Source: Gluconacetobacter azotocaptans
GTDB taxonomy: Bacteria > Pseudomonadota > Alphaproteobacteria > Acetobacterales > Acetobacteraceae
Length of the DNA stretch: 64,000 bases
Assembly (NCBI RefSeq): GCF_014174355.1
Contig: NZ_JABEQF010000012.1
Coordinates: 29,306-93,305, forward strand
Direction: 5' to 3'
The translations under genes and the position numbers were made by a program. The notes beneath the pieces are model-generated. The model worked only from the letters and a program-made list of their open reading frames with translations, searched no databases and was not told the origin of the DNA. This document shows, piece by piece, positions 37,490 to 45,433 of this stretch (positions are counted from its first letter, which is position 1; the number at the start of each line of letters is the position of its first letter).

Positions 37490-38879
37490 AGGCTGCCTTG
37501 CCGTGCTTCTGGTACTCCTGCTTTCCGGCTGCAATCTGGCGCCCGACTACAGGAAGCCGCCGCCGCCTGCCGTGCCCGCCACGTTCAAGGAAATCGGGCC
37601 GTGGACGCCGGCCCGGCCGATGGATGCGGGCCCGCGCGGGGCCTGGTGGTCGGTGATGGACGATACCGGCCTGAACCGGCTGGAGGAGCGGATCGAACAG
37701 GGCAGCCCGCAACTGGCGGCCGCCGTCGCGCGATACGACCAGGCCCGCGCCCTTGTCCGGCGCGCGCGGGCCGAATTCTTCCCCCAGATCGACGCCACGG
37801 CCAGCGTGCAGCGGGAACGGACCCTGTTCACCCGGGGGGGCACCTATTTCGACTATCGGGAATATGCGGCCGGTGGCGCCATTTCGTGGGAGCCCGATGT
37901 CTGGGGACGCATCCGCAACCTGGTCGCGGCGGCACGGGCCGACGCGCAGGCCAGCGCGGCCGACCTCGCCGCGGTGCGGCTCAGCCTGGAAGCGGAACTG
38001 GGCGACGATTATTTCCAGTTGCGGGGGCTCGATGCGCGGATCAGCCTGCTGAGACAGACCGTCACGGCCTATGCGGCGGCCCTGGACCTGACCACGAAGC
38101 GCTTTGCCGGTGGCGCGGCGAGTGAACTGGATGTGGGGCGCGCGCAGACCCAACTGGCCTCGGCCCAGTCCGAACTGGACCAGCAGGTGGGGGATCGTGC
38201 GGTCATCGAGCATGCGATTGCCGTACTGATCGGCGCGCAGCCCTCCACATTCTCGATCGCACCCGCCCAGGTTCTTGCCGCGCCGCCGGTCATTCCCGTC
38301 ACCACGCCCTCCCGCCTGCTGGAACGCAGGCCGGATGTCGCGGCGGCCGAACGGCATATGGCGGCGGCAAACGCCCGGATCGGCGTTGCGCGGGCGGCCT
38401 TTTTCCCGAATATCACACTGGGTGCGACCGCGGGGTCGCAGACCATGACCAGCACCCTGTTCTCGGCCGGCACGGGTGTCTGGGCGCTGGGGCCGGCCCT
38501 GGCCACGCTGGCCATTTTCGACGGCGGACGACGGTTCGCCGATCTGGCGCAGGTGCATGCCGAATATGCCGAGGTCGCCGCGCAGTACCGGCTGGTCGCG
38601 CTCGATGCGTTTCGGGACGTCGAGGATCGGCTGGCCCTGCTGAATCATCTGGCCGAGGCGTCTGCCCGGCAGGGGGAAGCCGTGACGGCGGCCGCGCGCA
38701 CCAACCGGCTGGCAACCATCCAGTATCGCGAGGGTGCGGTCGACTACCTTCAGGTGGTCATCGCCCAGACCGCCGAGTTGCAGGCCCGCGAGGATCTGAT
38801 CACGGTGAACACGCGTCGCCTGGTGACCGGGATCGACCTCGTGCGCGCCATGGGCGGAGGGTGGATGGACCATGGCTGA
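37479..38879 (+). CDS. RND outer-membrane factor, NodT/OprM type lipoprotein
   Basis: 466 residues; ATG 37479 overlaps the adaptor gene by 11 nt and has AGGAG 7 nt upstream. Lipoprotein signal with LLSGC, then ~440 residues of two TolC-type repeats with the first signature ARAEFFPQIDATAS and the second ERRPDVAAAERHMAAANARIGVARAAFFPNITL. It is the outer-membrane exit duct of the upstream pump. The C terminus (MGGGWMDHG) is typical of this subfamily. Confidence 0.9.
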   Translation: MPPRGCLAVLLVLLLSGCNLAPDYRKPPPPAVPATFKEIGPWTPARPMDAGPRGAWWSVMDDTGLNRLEERIEQGSPQLAAAVARYDQARALVRRARAEFFPQIDATASVQRERTLFTRGGTYFDYREYAAGGAISWEPDVWGRIRNLVAAARADAQASAADLAAVRLSLEAELGDDYFQLRGLDARISLLRQTVTAYAAALDLTTKRFAGGAASELDVGRAQTQLASAQSELDQQVGDRAVIEHAIAVLIGAQPSTFSIAPAQVLAAPPVIPVTTPSRLLERRPDVAAAERHMAAANARIGVARAAFFPNITLGATAGSQTMTSTLFSAGTGVWALGPALATLAIFDGGRRFADLAQVHAEYAEVAAQYRLVALDAFRDVEDRLALLNHLAEASARQGEAVTAAARTNRLATIQYREGAVDYLQVVIAQTAELQAREDLITVNTRRLVTGIDLVRAMGGGWMDHG

Positions 38880-38996
38880 GTCCCGGCCCCTATCCGCCCG
38901 CGGACATTGACGGGCAGGGAAGGCGGCAGGACACTGACCGCAACCATGCCGGGCGCATCCTGCCGCCGGAAGGCAGGAGGGAGTAGAAGAAGCGCC

Positions 38997-40238
38997 ATGA
39001 CAGGCAGAAGCGTCATCGTCCTGGGGGCCGGCATGTGCGGCGTGGGGGCCGCCTATCATCTGCTGGCGCGCGGGTTCGACGTCACGCTGGTCGATCGCGG
39101 GGCGCCGGGCGGAGAAACCTCGTACGGCAATGCCGGGCTGATCCAGCGCGAATGCGTGGAACCCCATGCCTTCCCCCGCGATATCCGCACCCTGCTGAAC
39201 ATCGCCCTCGGCCGGGGAAACGAGGCGCGTTATCACGTCGCGGCCCTTCCCGGCCTGGTTTCGCCGCTGGCGCGCTACTGGTGGAACAGCCGGCCCGCCG
39301 CCTATCGCCCGATCGTGCGGGGATACGAGGCGCTGATCCGTCACAGCCTTACCGCCCATGCGCCGATGATCGCGGCGGCCGGGGCCGAGGATTTGATCGC
39401 GCGCACCGGCTGGACGCTGATGGTCCATTCGGCCGAAGCGTTGGATGCCGAGGCCGAAACCGCCCGACGCCTGTCGCGCGCATTCGGCGTCAATTCCACC
39501 GTCCTGGACGCGGCCGGCTTCGCCGCCGCCGAACCGGCCATCCGCCGCCCGGTCGCGGGCGCCATCCACTGGACCGACCCCTGGTTCGTCCGCGATCCGG
39601 GCGAACTGGTCGCGCGCTATGCGCGGCTGTTCCAGCGCCTGGGCGGCCACATCGCCACCGGCGACGCCGCCACCCTGCGCCGCGCCGGCGCCGCCTGGTC
39701 GGTCGATACCGAAGGCGGCCGCATCGACGCGGCCTCGGCCGTGGTGGCGCTGGGCCCGTGGTCCGACCGGCTGCTGCGGCGTTTCGGCTACCGCTATCCG
39801 CTGTTCATCAAGCGCGGCTACCACCGCCATCACCAGGGCGGGTCCGGCCTGCGGGCGCCTGTGCTCGACCCCCAGGCCGGTACCGTGCTGGCCCCCATGG
39901 CGCGCGGCCTGCGCCTGACCACCGGGGCGGAATTCGCCCGCCTGGGCGCCCGCCCCACCCCGGTGCAACTGGCGCGGGTCGAGGCACGGGCGCGCCAGCT
40001 TGTGGACCTGGGCGCGCCGGTCGAACCCACCCCCTGGCTGGGCAACCGGCCCTGCACGCCCGACATGCTGCCGGTGATCGGGGCGGCGCCGCGCCATGCC
40101 GGGCTGTGGTTTCATTTCGGCCACGCGCATCAGGGCTTCACCCTGGGGCCGGCGACCGGCCGGTTGCTGGCCGAACTGATGAATGGCGAGGCGCCCTTCA
40201 CCGATCCGGCGCCCTACGCGGCGGCGCGGTTCGGCTGA
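38997..40238 (+). CDS. FAD-dependent amino-acid dehydrogenase (DadA-like)
   Basis: 413 residues from ATG 38997, preceded by GGAGGGAG. N-terminal FAD Rossmann block VIVLGAGMCGVGAAYHLLARGFDVTLVDRG, GGETSYGNAGLIQRE (flavin contacts), and a C-terminal D-amino-acid-oxidase-type ending GHAHQGFTLGPATGRLLAELM. This places it with D-amino-acid dehydrogenases that feed electrons to the respiratory chain. Substrate may be a D-amino acid or another secondary amine such as glycine/proline derivatives. Located 117 bp after the efflux operon with no obvious partner. Confidence 0.82.
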   Translation: MTGRSVIVLGAGMCGVGAAYHLLARGFDVTLVDRGAPGGETSYGNAGLIQRECVEPHAFPRDIRTLLNIALGRGNEARYHVAALPGLVSPLARYWWNSRPAAYRPIVRGYEALIRHSLTAHAPMIAAAGAEDLIARTGWTLMVHSAEALDAEAETARRLSRAFGVNSTVLDAAGFAAAEPAIRRPVAGAIHWTDPWFVRDPGELVARYARLFQRLGGHIATGDAATLRRAGAAWSVDTEGGRIDAASAVVALGPWSDRLLRRFGYRYPLFIKRGYHRHHQGGSGLRAPVLDPQAGTVLAPMARGLRLTTGAEFARLGARPTPVQLARVEARARQLVDLGAPVEPTPWLGNRPCTPDMLPVIGAAPRHAGLWFHFGHAHQGFTLGPATGRLLAELMNGEAPFTDPAPYAAARFG

Positions 40239-40334
40239 CGCGGCGCGGGGCCCCGATCACGAAAAGCGGAGGCAAGGCGACGCGCGCGACGGTCTGACGT
40301 TCCGGCATCGAACCCTCCGGAAGGCGCGACCGCC

Positions 40335-41144
40335 GTGCGCACAGGCCCCAATCCCCTGCTCATGGTGCTGCTGTCGCTGTCGCCGGTGGCGGCGACGGCG
40401 GGCGAGGCGGACCGGGGCGTCGCCGTGCTGGCCTATCATCGCTTCGACCCGCTGCATGGCGGACCGACCACGGTCACCACGCTGGCGTTCGAACGGCAGC
40501 TCGACTGGCTCGACGCCCATGGCTATCGCGTGGTGGCGCTGGGGGCGGCGGTGGAGGGCCTGCGGGGCACCGGCTCGGTCCTGGGCGATGTCGTCGCGGG
40601 CGGGCATGCCGTGGCCATCACCGTGGATGACGGCCATGTCTCGGTCTACACGCAGCTGTATCCGATCGTGCGGCGCCGGCATGTGCCGGTGACGCTGTTC
40701 ATCTACCCGTCGGCGATTTCCCATGCCACCTACGCCCTGACCTGGGGGCAACTGGCCGACATGACGCTGTCCGGGCTGGTGACGGTGCAGTCCCATACCT
40801 ACTGGCATCCGAATTTCCATGCCGAGCGCGCGCATCGGACGGCGGCGGATTATCGCGCCTTCGTGGACGACCAGCTGGTCCGGTCGAAACGGGTGCTGGA
40901 ACGCCGGCTGGGCGTGCCGGTGGAGATGCTGGCCTGGCCCTTCGGCATCGTCGATGCCGATCTGCGGGCGGCGGCCGTCCGGGCCGGCTATCGCGCGGCA
41001 TTCGGCTACGGCGGCGGGCCGGCCCGCCCGGGCGTCGATCCCTTCGCCATTCCCCGCCTGCCGATGTCCGATGCCGACCAGGGGGCGGTCCTCGCCGCAC
41101 GGCTCAGGCTTGGGCCGGTCGTCCGGGGACGTTCCGCGCCGTGA
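40335..41144 (+). CDS. Polysaccharide deacetylase (NodB domain), exported
   Basis: 269 residues from GTG 40335. A signal peptide (LLMVLLSLSPVAATAG) precedes a carbohydrate-esterase-4 domain: first motif TVDDG (catalytic base region), then SHTYWHPN (metal ligands, S-H-T-x-x-H form), WPFG near residue 205 and a C-terminal GAFGYGGGP loop-like segment. It removes N- or O-acetyl groups from a glycan in the periplasm. The 3' end overlaps the next start by 4 nt (GTGA). First gene of a six-gene operon with a glycosidase-like protein and an ABC exporter, so its substrate is probably an exported or surface polysaccharide. Confidence 0.86.
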   Translation: MRTGPNPLLMVLLSLSPVAATAGEADRGVAVLAYHRFDPLHGGPTTVTTLAFERQLDWLDAHGYRVVALGAAVEGLRGTGSVLGDVVAGGHAVAITVDDGHVSVYTQLYPIVRRRHVPVTLFIYPSAISHATYALTWGQLADMTLSGLVTVQSHTYWHPNFHAERAHRTAADYRAFVDDQLVRSKRVLERRLGVPVEMLAWPFGIVDADLRAAAVRAGYRAAFGYGGGPARPGVDPFAIPRLPMSDADQGAVLAARLRLGPVVRGRSAP

Positions 41145-42406
41145 CGCCCCGGGGCGCGCTCGGCATCCTTGTCGCCCTCGGGCTTGTCCTCGCCGCCGGC
41201 CCGGCCCGGGCGGTGGCGGTGCGGGTGGTGGACGCGGCGACGGGCAGGGGCATCGCGGACGCAACGGTGGTGCTGGGCGGCAGCGTGCTGGCCATGGACG
41301 GCATGGGCCGCGTCGACCTGGGCGATCGGCCCGGCCGCCTGTTCGTCCGCGCGCCGGGCTATCGCGCCGGGGCCTTCGCGGCCGGGCAACTGCCACCGGG
41401 CGAGGCGCTGCCGCTGGTGCCCTTCACGCCCCGGGCGCTGTACCTGTCCAGCTACGGCGTCGGGTCCGCGACGCTGCGCGGGGCGGTGCTGGCGCTGATC
41501 CGCGATGCCGGGCTGAACGCGGTGGTCGTCGACATCAAGGGCGATCGCGGGCTGATCCCGTACCCCAGCGCCGTCGCCCTGGCCGGCACGATCGGCGCGC
41601 GCACCATGACGACCATCCCCGACCTCGCGGCCCTGGTCGTGATGCTGCACGCGCGCGGGCTCTACGCCATCGCCCGCATCGTGGTGTTCCGCGACCTGCC
41701 GCTGGCGGCCGGCCGACCGGACCTGGCGGTGCGCCAGGCCGACGGCGCACCCTTTCGCGACCGCCAGGGGATGGCCTGGGCGGACCCGTTCCAGCCGGCG
41801 GTGCGCGCCTACAACATCGACATCGCGGTCGAGGCCGCGCGCGCCGGGTTCGACGAAATCCAGTTCGACTACGTGCGTTTCCCCGACGGGCCGGAGCGGC
41901 TGCGCTTCCTGGCCCCGGCCACGCAGGCGTCGCGCCTGGCCGCGATCTCGGGCTTCCTGGCCGAGGCCAGGGGACGGCTGCTGCCCTACAACGTCTATCT
42001 GGCGGCCGATATTTTCGGATATGTGTGCTGGAACCTTGATGATACCGGCATCGGCCAGCGGCTGGCGGAACTGGCGCCGCAGGTCGATTACCTGTCGCCG
42101 ATGCTCTACCCCTCGGGGTTCCTGTTCGGCATCCCCGGCTATCACGACCCGGTCGGCCACCCGTACGACATCGTCTACCGCTCGCTGGACATGGCGCGCC
42201 GCCGGCTGGGGATCTCGCCCCTGCGGTTCCGCCCCTGGCTGCAGGCCTTCCGGGATTACGCGTTCGACCGCCGGGTGTTCGGCCCGGCCGAAATCGCCGC
42301 CCAGATCCGCGCCGCGACCGATTTCGGCTCCAACGGATGGATGCTGTGGAATCCGCGGAATGTCTATGACGCTGCGGCGCTGGGCCAGGCGCCGTCGCTG
42401 CCATGA
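41141..42406 (+). CDS. DUF4015/GH-like putative glycoside hydrolase
   Basis: 421 residues from GTG 41141. Signal peptide (ILVALGLVLAAGPARA), a small beta domain (20-100: VVDAATGRGIADATVVLGG, carboxypeptidase-regulatory-like) and a TIM-barrel-like domain with VVVDIKGDRGLIPYPS, ARIVVFRDLPLA, DEIQFDYVRFPDG and YLSPMLYPSGF. These match the PF13200 (DUF4015) putative glycosidase family. The acidic residues in DEIQFDYVRFPDG are candidate catalytic groups. The next gene begins in its last 4 nt (ATGA). Together with the upstream deacetylase it parallels the two halves of PgaB, but as separate proteins. Confidence 0.78.
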   Translation: MTPRGALGILVALGLVLAAGPARAVAVRVVDAATGRGIADATVVLGGSVLAMDGMGRVDLGDRPGRLFVRAPGYRAGAFAAGQLPPGEALPLVPFTPRALYLSSYGVGSATLRGAVLALIRDAGLNAVVVDIKGDRGLIPYPSAVALAGTIGARTMTTIPDLAALVVMLHARGLYAIARIVVFRDLPLAAGRPDLAVRQADGAPFRDRQGMAWADPFQPAVRAYNIDIAVEAARAGFDEIQFDYVRFPDGPERLRFLAPATQASRLAAISGFLAEARGRLLPYNVYLAADIFGYVCWNLDDTGIGQRLAELAPQVDYLSPMLYPSGFLFGIPGYHDPVGHPYDIVYRSLDMARRRLGISPLRFRPWLQAFRDYAFDRRVFGPAEIAAQIRAATDFGSNGWMLWNPRNVYDAAALGQAPSLP

Positions 42407-43392
42407 CACCCGGAAGGCTGGCCATCGGGCTGGCGCTGGTCGTCCTTGCCGGCGCGGTCCTGTGGTGGGCGCTGTCGCGCCGTCCCGCCCCGGTAGTGTG
42501 GCAGGGCTATGTGGACGCCGATTTCGTCAAGATCGGCCCGACCCGGCAGGGCCTGCTGACCGGGGTAAGGGTCGCGCGCGGAGACGCCGTTGCGGCCGGC
42601 GCGCCGCTGTTCGACCAGGACGACGTGGCCGAACGCGCGGCGCGTGACCAGGCGGCACGCCAGGCCGAAGAAAGCGCGCGCCAGCTTGCCAATCTGCAGG
42701 GGCCGGGCCGCGACACCGAAATCCGCCAGGCCGAGGCCAACCTGGCCGACGCCGAGGCGACCCGCGACCGTGCCCGCGCTGACCTGCGCCGGCTGGAAGG
42801 CGCGGCGCCCGCCGGGGCGGCGACGTTCCAGGCGCGGGACCAGGCGCGAGCCGAATACCGGTCGGCCCAGGCCCGGGTCGATGGCCTGCGCGCCGCATTG
42901 GCGCAGACCCGCGCGCCCACCGGCCGGGCCGAGCAGATCCGCGCCCAGATGGCGGCGGCCGGAGCGTCGCGCGCCGCGCTGGCCATGGCGGACTGGCAAC
43001 TGGCCCAGCGCCACGCCACCGCGCCCGCCGCCGGCATCATCGCCGATGTGCTGGCCCGCCCCGGCGAGGTGGTCGATGCCGGCGTGCCGGTGGTCTCGCT
43101 GCTGCCGCCGGGCAATATCTTCATCCGCCTGTTCGTGCCGCAGGCGATGCTGTCGCGGGTGCATCCGGGCGACCCGGTGGCGCTGGCCTGCGACGGCTGC
43201 GCCCCGGGGCTGGAGGGGCGGATCGACTTCATCTCGCCCCAGGCCGAATACACGCCGCCGCTGATCTACAGCGACGAAAGCCGGGCCAAGCTGGTCTATC
43301 TGGTCCAGGCGCGCCCGCGCCCCGACCAGGCCGCGCGGCTCAATCCGGGCCAGCCCGTCACCGTGCGTCCCCTCGCGGCAGGCACGCCATGA
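42403..43392 (+). CDS. HlyD/YbhG-family periplasmic adaptor
   Basis: 329 residues; ATG 42403 overlaps the upstream stop by 4 nt. One membrane anchor (IGLALVVLAGAVLWWALSRR), then half a biotinyl-lipoyl fold (VWQGYVDADFVKIGPTRQGLL), a coiled-coil region (ERAARDQAARQAEESARQLANL... ARADLRRLEG), the second lipoyl half (ATAPAAGIIADVLARPGEVVDAGVPVVSLL) and a beta-barrel. This YbhG-like architecture is used with ABC-2 exporters such as YbhFSR. It probably links the permease to the NodT-like outer-membrane factor encoded last in the operon. Confidence 0.86.
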   Translation: MTPGRLAIGLALVVLAGAVLWWALSRRPAPVVWQGYVDADFVKIGPTRQGLLTGVRVARGDAVAAGAPLFDQDDVAERAARDQAARQAEESARQLANLQGPGRDTEIRQAEANLADAEATRDRARADLRRLEGAAPAGAATFQARDQARAEYRSAQARVDGLRAALAQTRAPTGRAEQIRAQMAAAGASRAALAMADWQLAQRHATAPAAGIIADVLARPGEVVDAGVPVVSLLPPGNIFIRLFVPQAMLSRVHPGDPVALACDGCAPGLEGRIDFISPQAEYTPPLIYSDESRAKLVYLVQARPRPDQAARLNPGQPVTVRPLAAGTP

Positions 43393-44309
43393 CCCCGCCC
43401 GACTACGTCATCGACGTGCGCGACCTGCGCAAGGATTTCGGCACGCGCCGGGTGGTCGACGGCCTGACCCTGCGGGTCCCCAAGGGCGAGGTCTGCGGCT
43501 TCCTGGGCGCGAACGGCAGCGGCAAGACGACGACCATCCGCATGCTGTGCGGCCTGCTGGCGCCCGATGGCGGCAGCGGTACCTGCCTGGGGCTGGATAT
43601 CCTGCGCGACGCGCCGCTGATCCGCCGGCAGGTCGGATACATGACGCAGCGATTCAGCCTGTACGAGGATCTGACGGTGTCCGAGAACCTGGATCTGGTC
43701 GCCGGGCTCTACGAACTTCCCGACGCGCCGGCCGCCGTCGCCGACATCATGGACCGCATGGGGCTGCGCGACCGCGCCGGCCAGTTGGCCGGCCAGTTGT
43801 CGGGCGGCTGGAAGCAGCGGCTGGCCCTGACCGCCTGCGTGCTGCATCGGCCGCACCTGCTGCTGCTGGACGAACCCACGGCCGGGGTGGACGTGAAGGC
43901 GCGCCGCGCGTTCTGGGACCTGATCCACGACCTGGCCGGCGGCGGGCTGACGGTGCTGGTGTCCACCCATTACATGGACGAGGCCGAGCGCTGTGCCCGC
44001 ATCGTCTATCTGGCCGGCGGGCGCATCGTCATCCAGGGCAGCGCGGCCGAGGTGGTGGGGCGCGTCGGCCTGGTCACGTTCGAGGGCACCGGCGTCCCCA
44101 TCGAGGACGCGGCGCGGCGGATCCGCGCGGCACCGGGGGTCGAGGCCGCGACGGTACTGGGCCGCGTGCTGCACATCGCCGGCATGGACCGCGCCCTGCT
44201 GGACGCCGCGATGGCCGGATACGGGGCCGGCCTGACCTGGCGCGAGGTCGATCCGCGGCTGGAGGATGTGTTCATCCACCTGCTGGACGAGGAGGAACCG
44301 CCGCGATGA
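43389..44309 (+). CDS. ABC-2 exporter ATP-binding subunit (YbhF-like)
   Basis: 306 residues; ATG 43389 overlaps the adaptor stop by 4 nt. Walker A GANGSGKTTT, signature LSGGWKQRLALTACVLHRP, Walker B LLLLDEPTAGVD and switch His in STHYMDEAERC. A C-terminal extension after the nucleotide-binding domain (residues 230-306) includes VTFEGTGVPIEDAARRIR. Unlike the fused YbhF it has a single nucleotide-binding domain, so a homodimer should drive the transporter. Confidence 0.9.
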   Translation: MTPPDYVIDVRDLRKDFGTRRVVDGLTLRVPKGEVCGFLGANGSGKTTTIRMLCGLLAPDGGSGTCLGLDILRDAPLIRRQVGYMTQRFSLYEDLTVSENLDLVAGLYELPDAPAAVADIMDRMGLRDRAGQLAGQLSGGWKQRLALTACVLHRPHLLLLDEPTAGVDVKARRAFWDLIHDLAGGGLTVLVSTHYMDEAERCARIVYLAGGRIVIQGSAAEVVGRVGLVTFEGTGVPIEDAARRIRAAPGVEAATVLGRVLHIAGMDRALLDAAMAGYGAGLTWREVDPRLEDVFIHLLDEEEPPR

Positions 44310-45433
44310 CGGCTTTCTCCCTCCGGCGCCTGCGGGCCCTGCTGCGCAAGGAATGGCTGCAGGTGAAGCGCGACCCGATGACCCTGCGCCTGATCGTGGC
44401 CCTGCCGGTCATGCAATTGCTGATCTTCGGCTACGCCATCAATTCCAACCCGCACGACCTGCCGACGGGCGTACTGATGGCGCAGCCCTCGACCTACGAA
44501 CGCACCGTCGTCGCGGCGCTGCGCAATTCGGGCTATTATCGCGTCCGCACCCTGTCCTCGGAACGCGAGGCCGAGGAAGGCATCGCCCAGGGCAAGCTGC
44601 TGTTCGTCGTCAACGTCCCGCCGGGGTTCGACCGCCGTGTGGACCGGGGCGAGAGCCCGGCGATCCTGATCGACACCGACGGCACCGACCCGACGGCCAT
44701 CGGCTATGCCACCGCCGCGCTGGGCGGCCTGACGGACGTGCTGGCGCGCGACCTGCCGCCGGTCCGCCGGGCGGCGACAGCGACGACGGCCCCGTTCCGC
44801 TTCGTGGTGCATACTCGCTACAACCCCGAGCAGTTGACGGTGCTCAACGTCGTTCCGGGCCTGATCTGCGTCGTGCTGATGATGTCGACGCTGATGCTCA
44901 CGACCCTGGCCATCACCCGCGAGCGCGAGCGCGGGACGATGGAAAACCTGCTGGCAATGCCGGTCCGCCCGATCGAGGTCATGCTGGCCAAGATCGCCCC
45001 CTATGTCGGGATCGGCTATCTGCAGGTGCTCATCATCCTGCTGGTGGCGGTCGGGCTGCTGCATCTGCCCATCCACGGGTCGATCGTGCTGCTGTTCGCG
45101 GTGCTGGGGTTGTTCATCGCCAGCAACCTGGCGCTGGGCATCACCTATTCCACCCTGGCCGCCAACCAGATGCAGGCCCAGCAGATGGCGCAGTTCACCA
45201 TGCTGCCGTTCATGCTGCTGTCGGGCTTCGTCTTTCCGTTCCAGGGCATGCCGCGCTGGGCCCGCGTGGTCGGCGAAATCATGCCGACGACCCACGCCAT
45301 GCGGATCGTGCGCGGGGTACTGCTGAAGGGCAACGGCCTGGCCGAGATCCTGCCCGAACTGTGGCCCATCGCGCTGTTTACCGGCTGCACGGTCGTGATC
45401 GCGGTGCGGTTCTATCGGGAAACCCTCGATTGA
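44306..45433 (+). CDS. ABC-2 exporter permease (YbhS/YbhR-like)
   Basis: 375 residues; ATG 44306 overlaps the ATPase stop by 4 nt. One N-terminal membrane helix (LRLIVALPVMQLLIFGYAIN), a large periplasmic domain (about 45-170), then five C-terminal helices with ITRERERGTMENLLAMPVRPIEVMLAKIAPY and the LLSGFVFPFQGMPRWARVVGEIMPTTHAMRIVRG block typical of ABC-2 drug/lipid exporters. Only one permease gene is present, whereas ybhFSR has two, so a homodimer is expected. The next gene starts in the last 4 nt (TTGA). Confidence 0.88.
   Translation: MTAFSLRRLRALLRKEWLQVKRDPMTLRLIVALPVMQLLIFGYAINSNPHDLPTGVLMAQPSTYERTVVAALRNSGYYRVRTLSSEREAEEGIAQGKLLFVVNVPPGFDRRVDRGESPAILIDTDGTDPTAIGYATAALGGLTDVLARDLPPVRRAATATTAPFRFVVHTRYNPEQLTVLNVVPGLICVVLMMSTLMLTTLAITRERERGTMENLLAMPVRPIEVMLAKIAPYVGIGYLQVLIILLVAVGLLHLPIHGSIVLLFAVLGLFIASNLALGITYSTLAANQMQAQQMAQFTMLPFMLLSGFVFPFQGMPRWARVVGEIMPTTHAMRIVRGVLLKGNGLAEILPELWPIALFTGCTVVIAVRFYRETLD

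Noticed and set aside
37458..40130. 890-residue minus-strand frame
   Set aside because: Antisense to the outer-membrane factor and DadA-like genes, no family motif, composition of a shadow frame.
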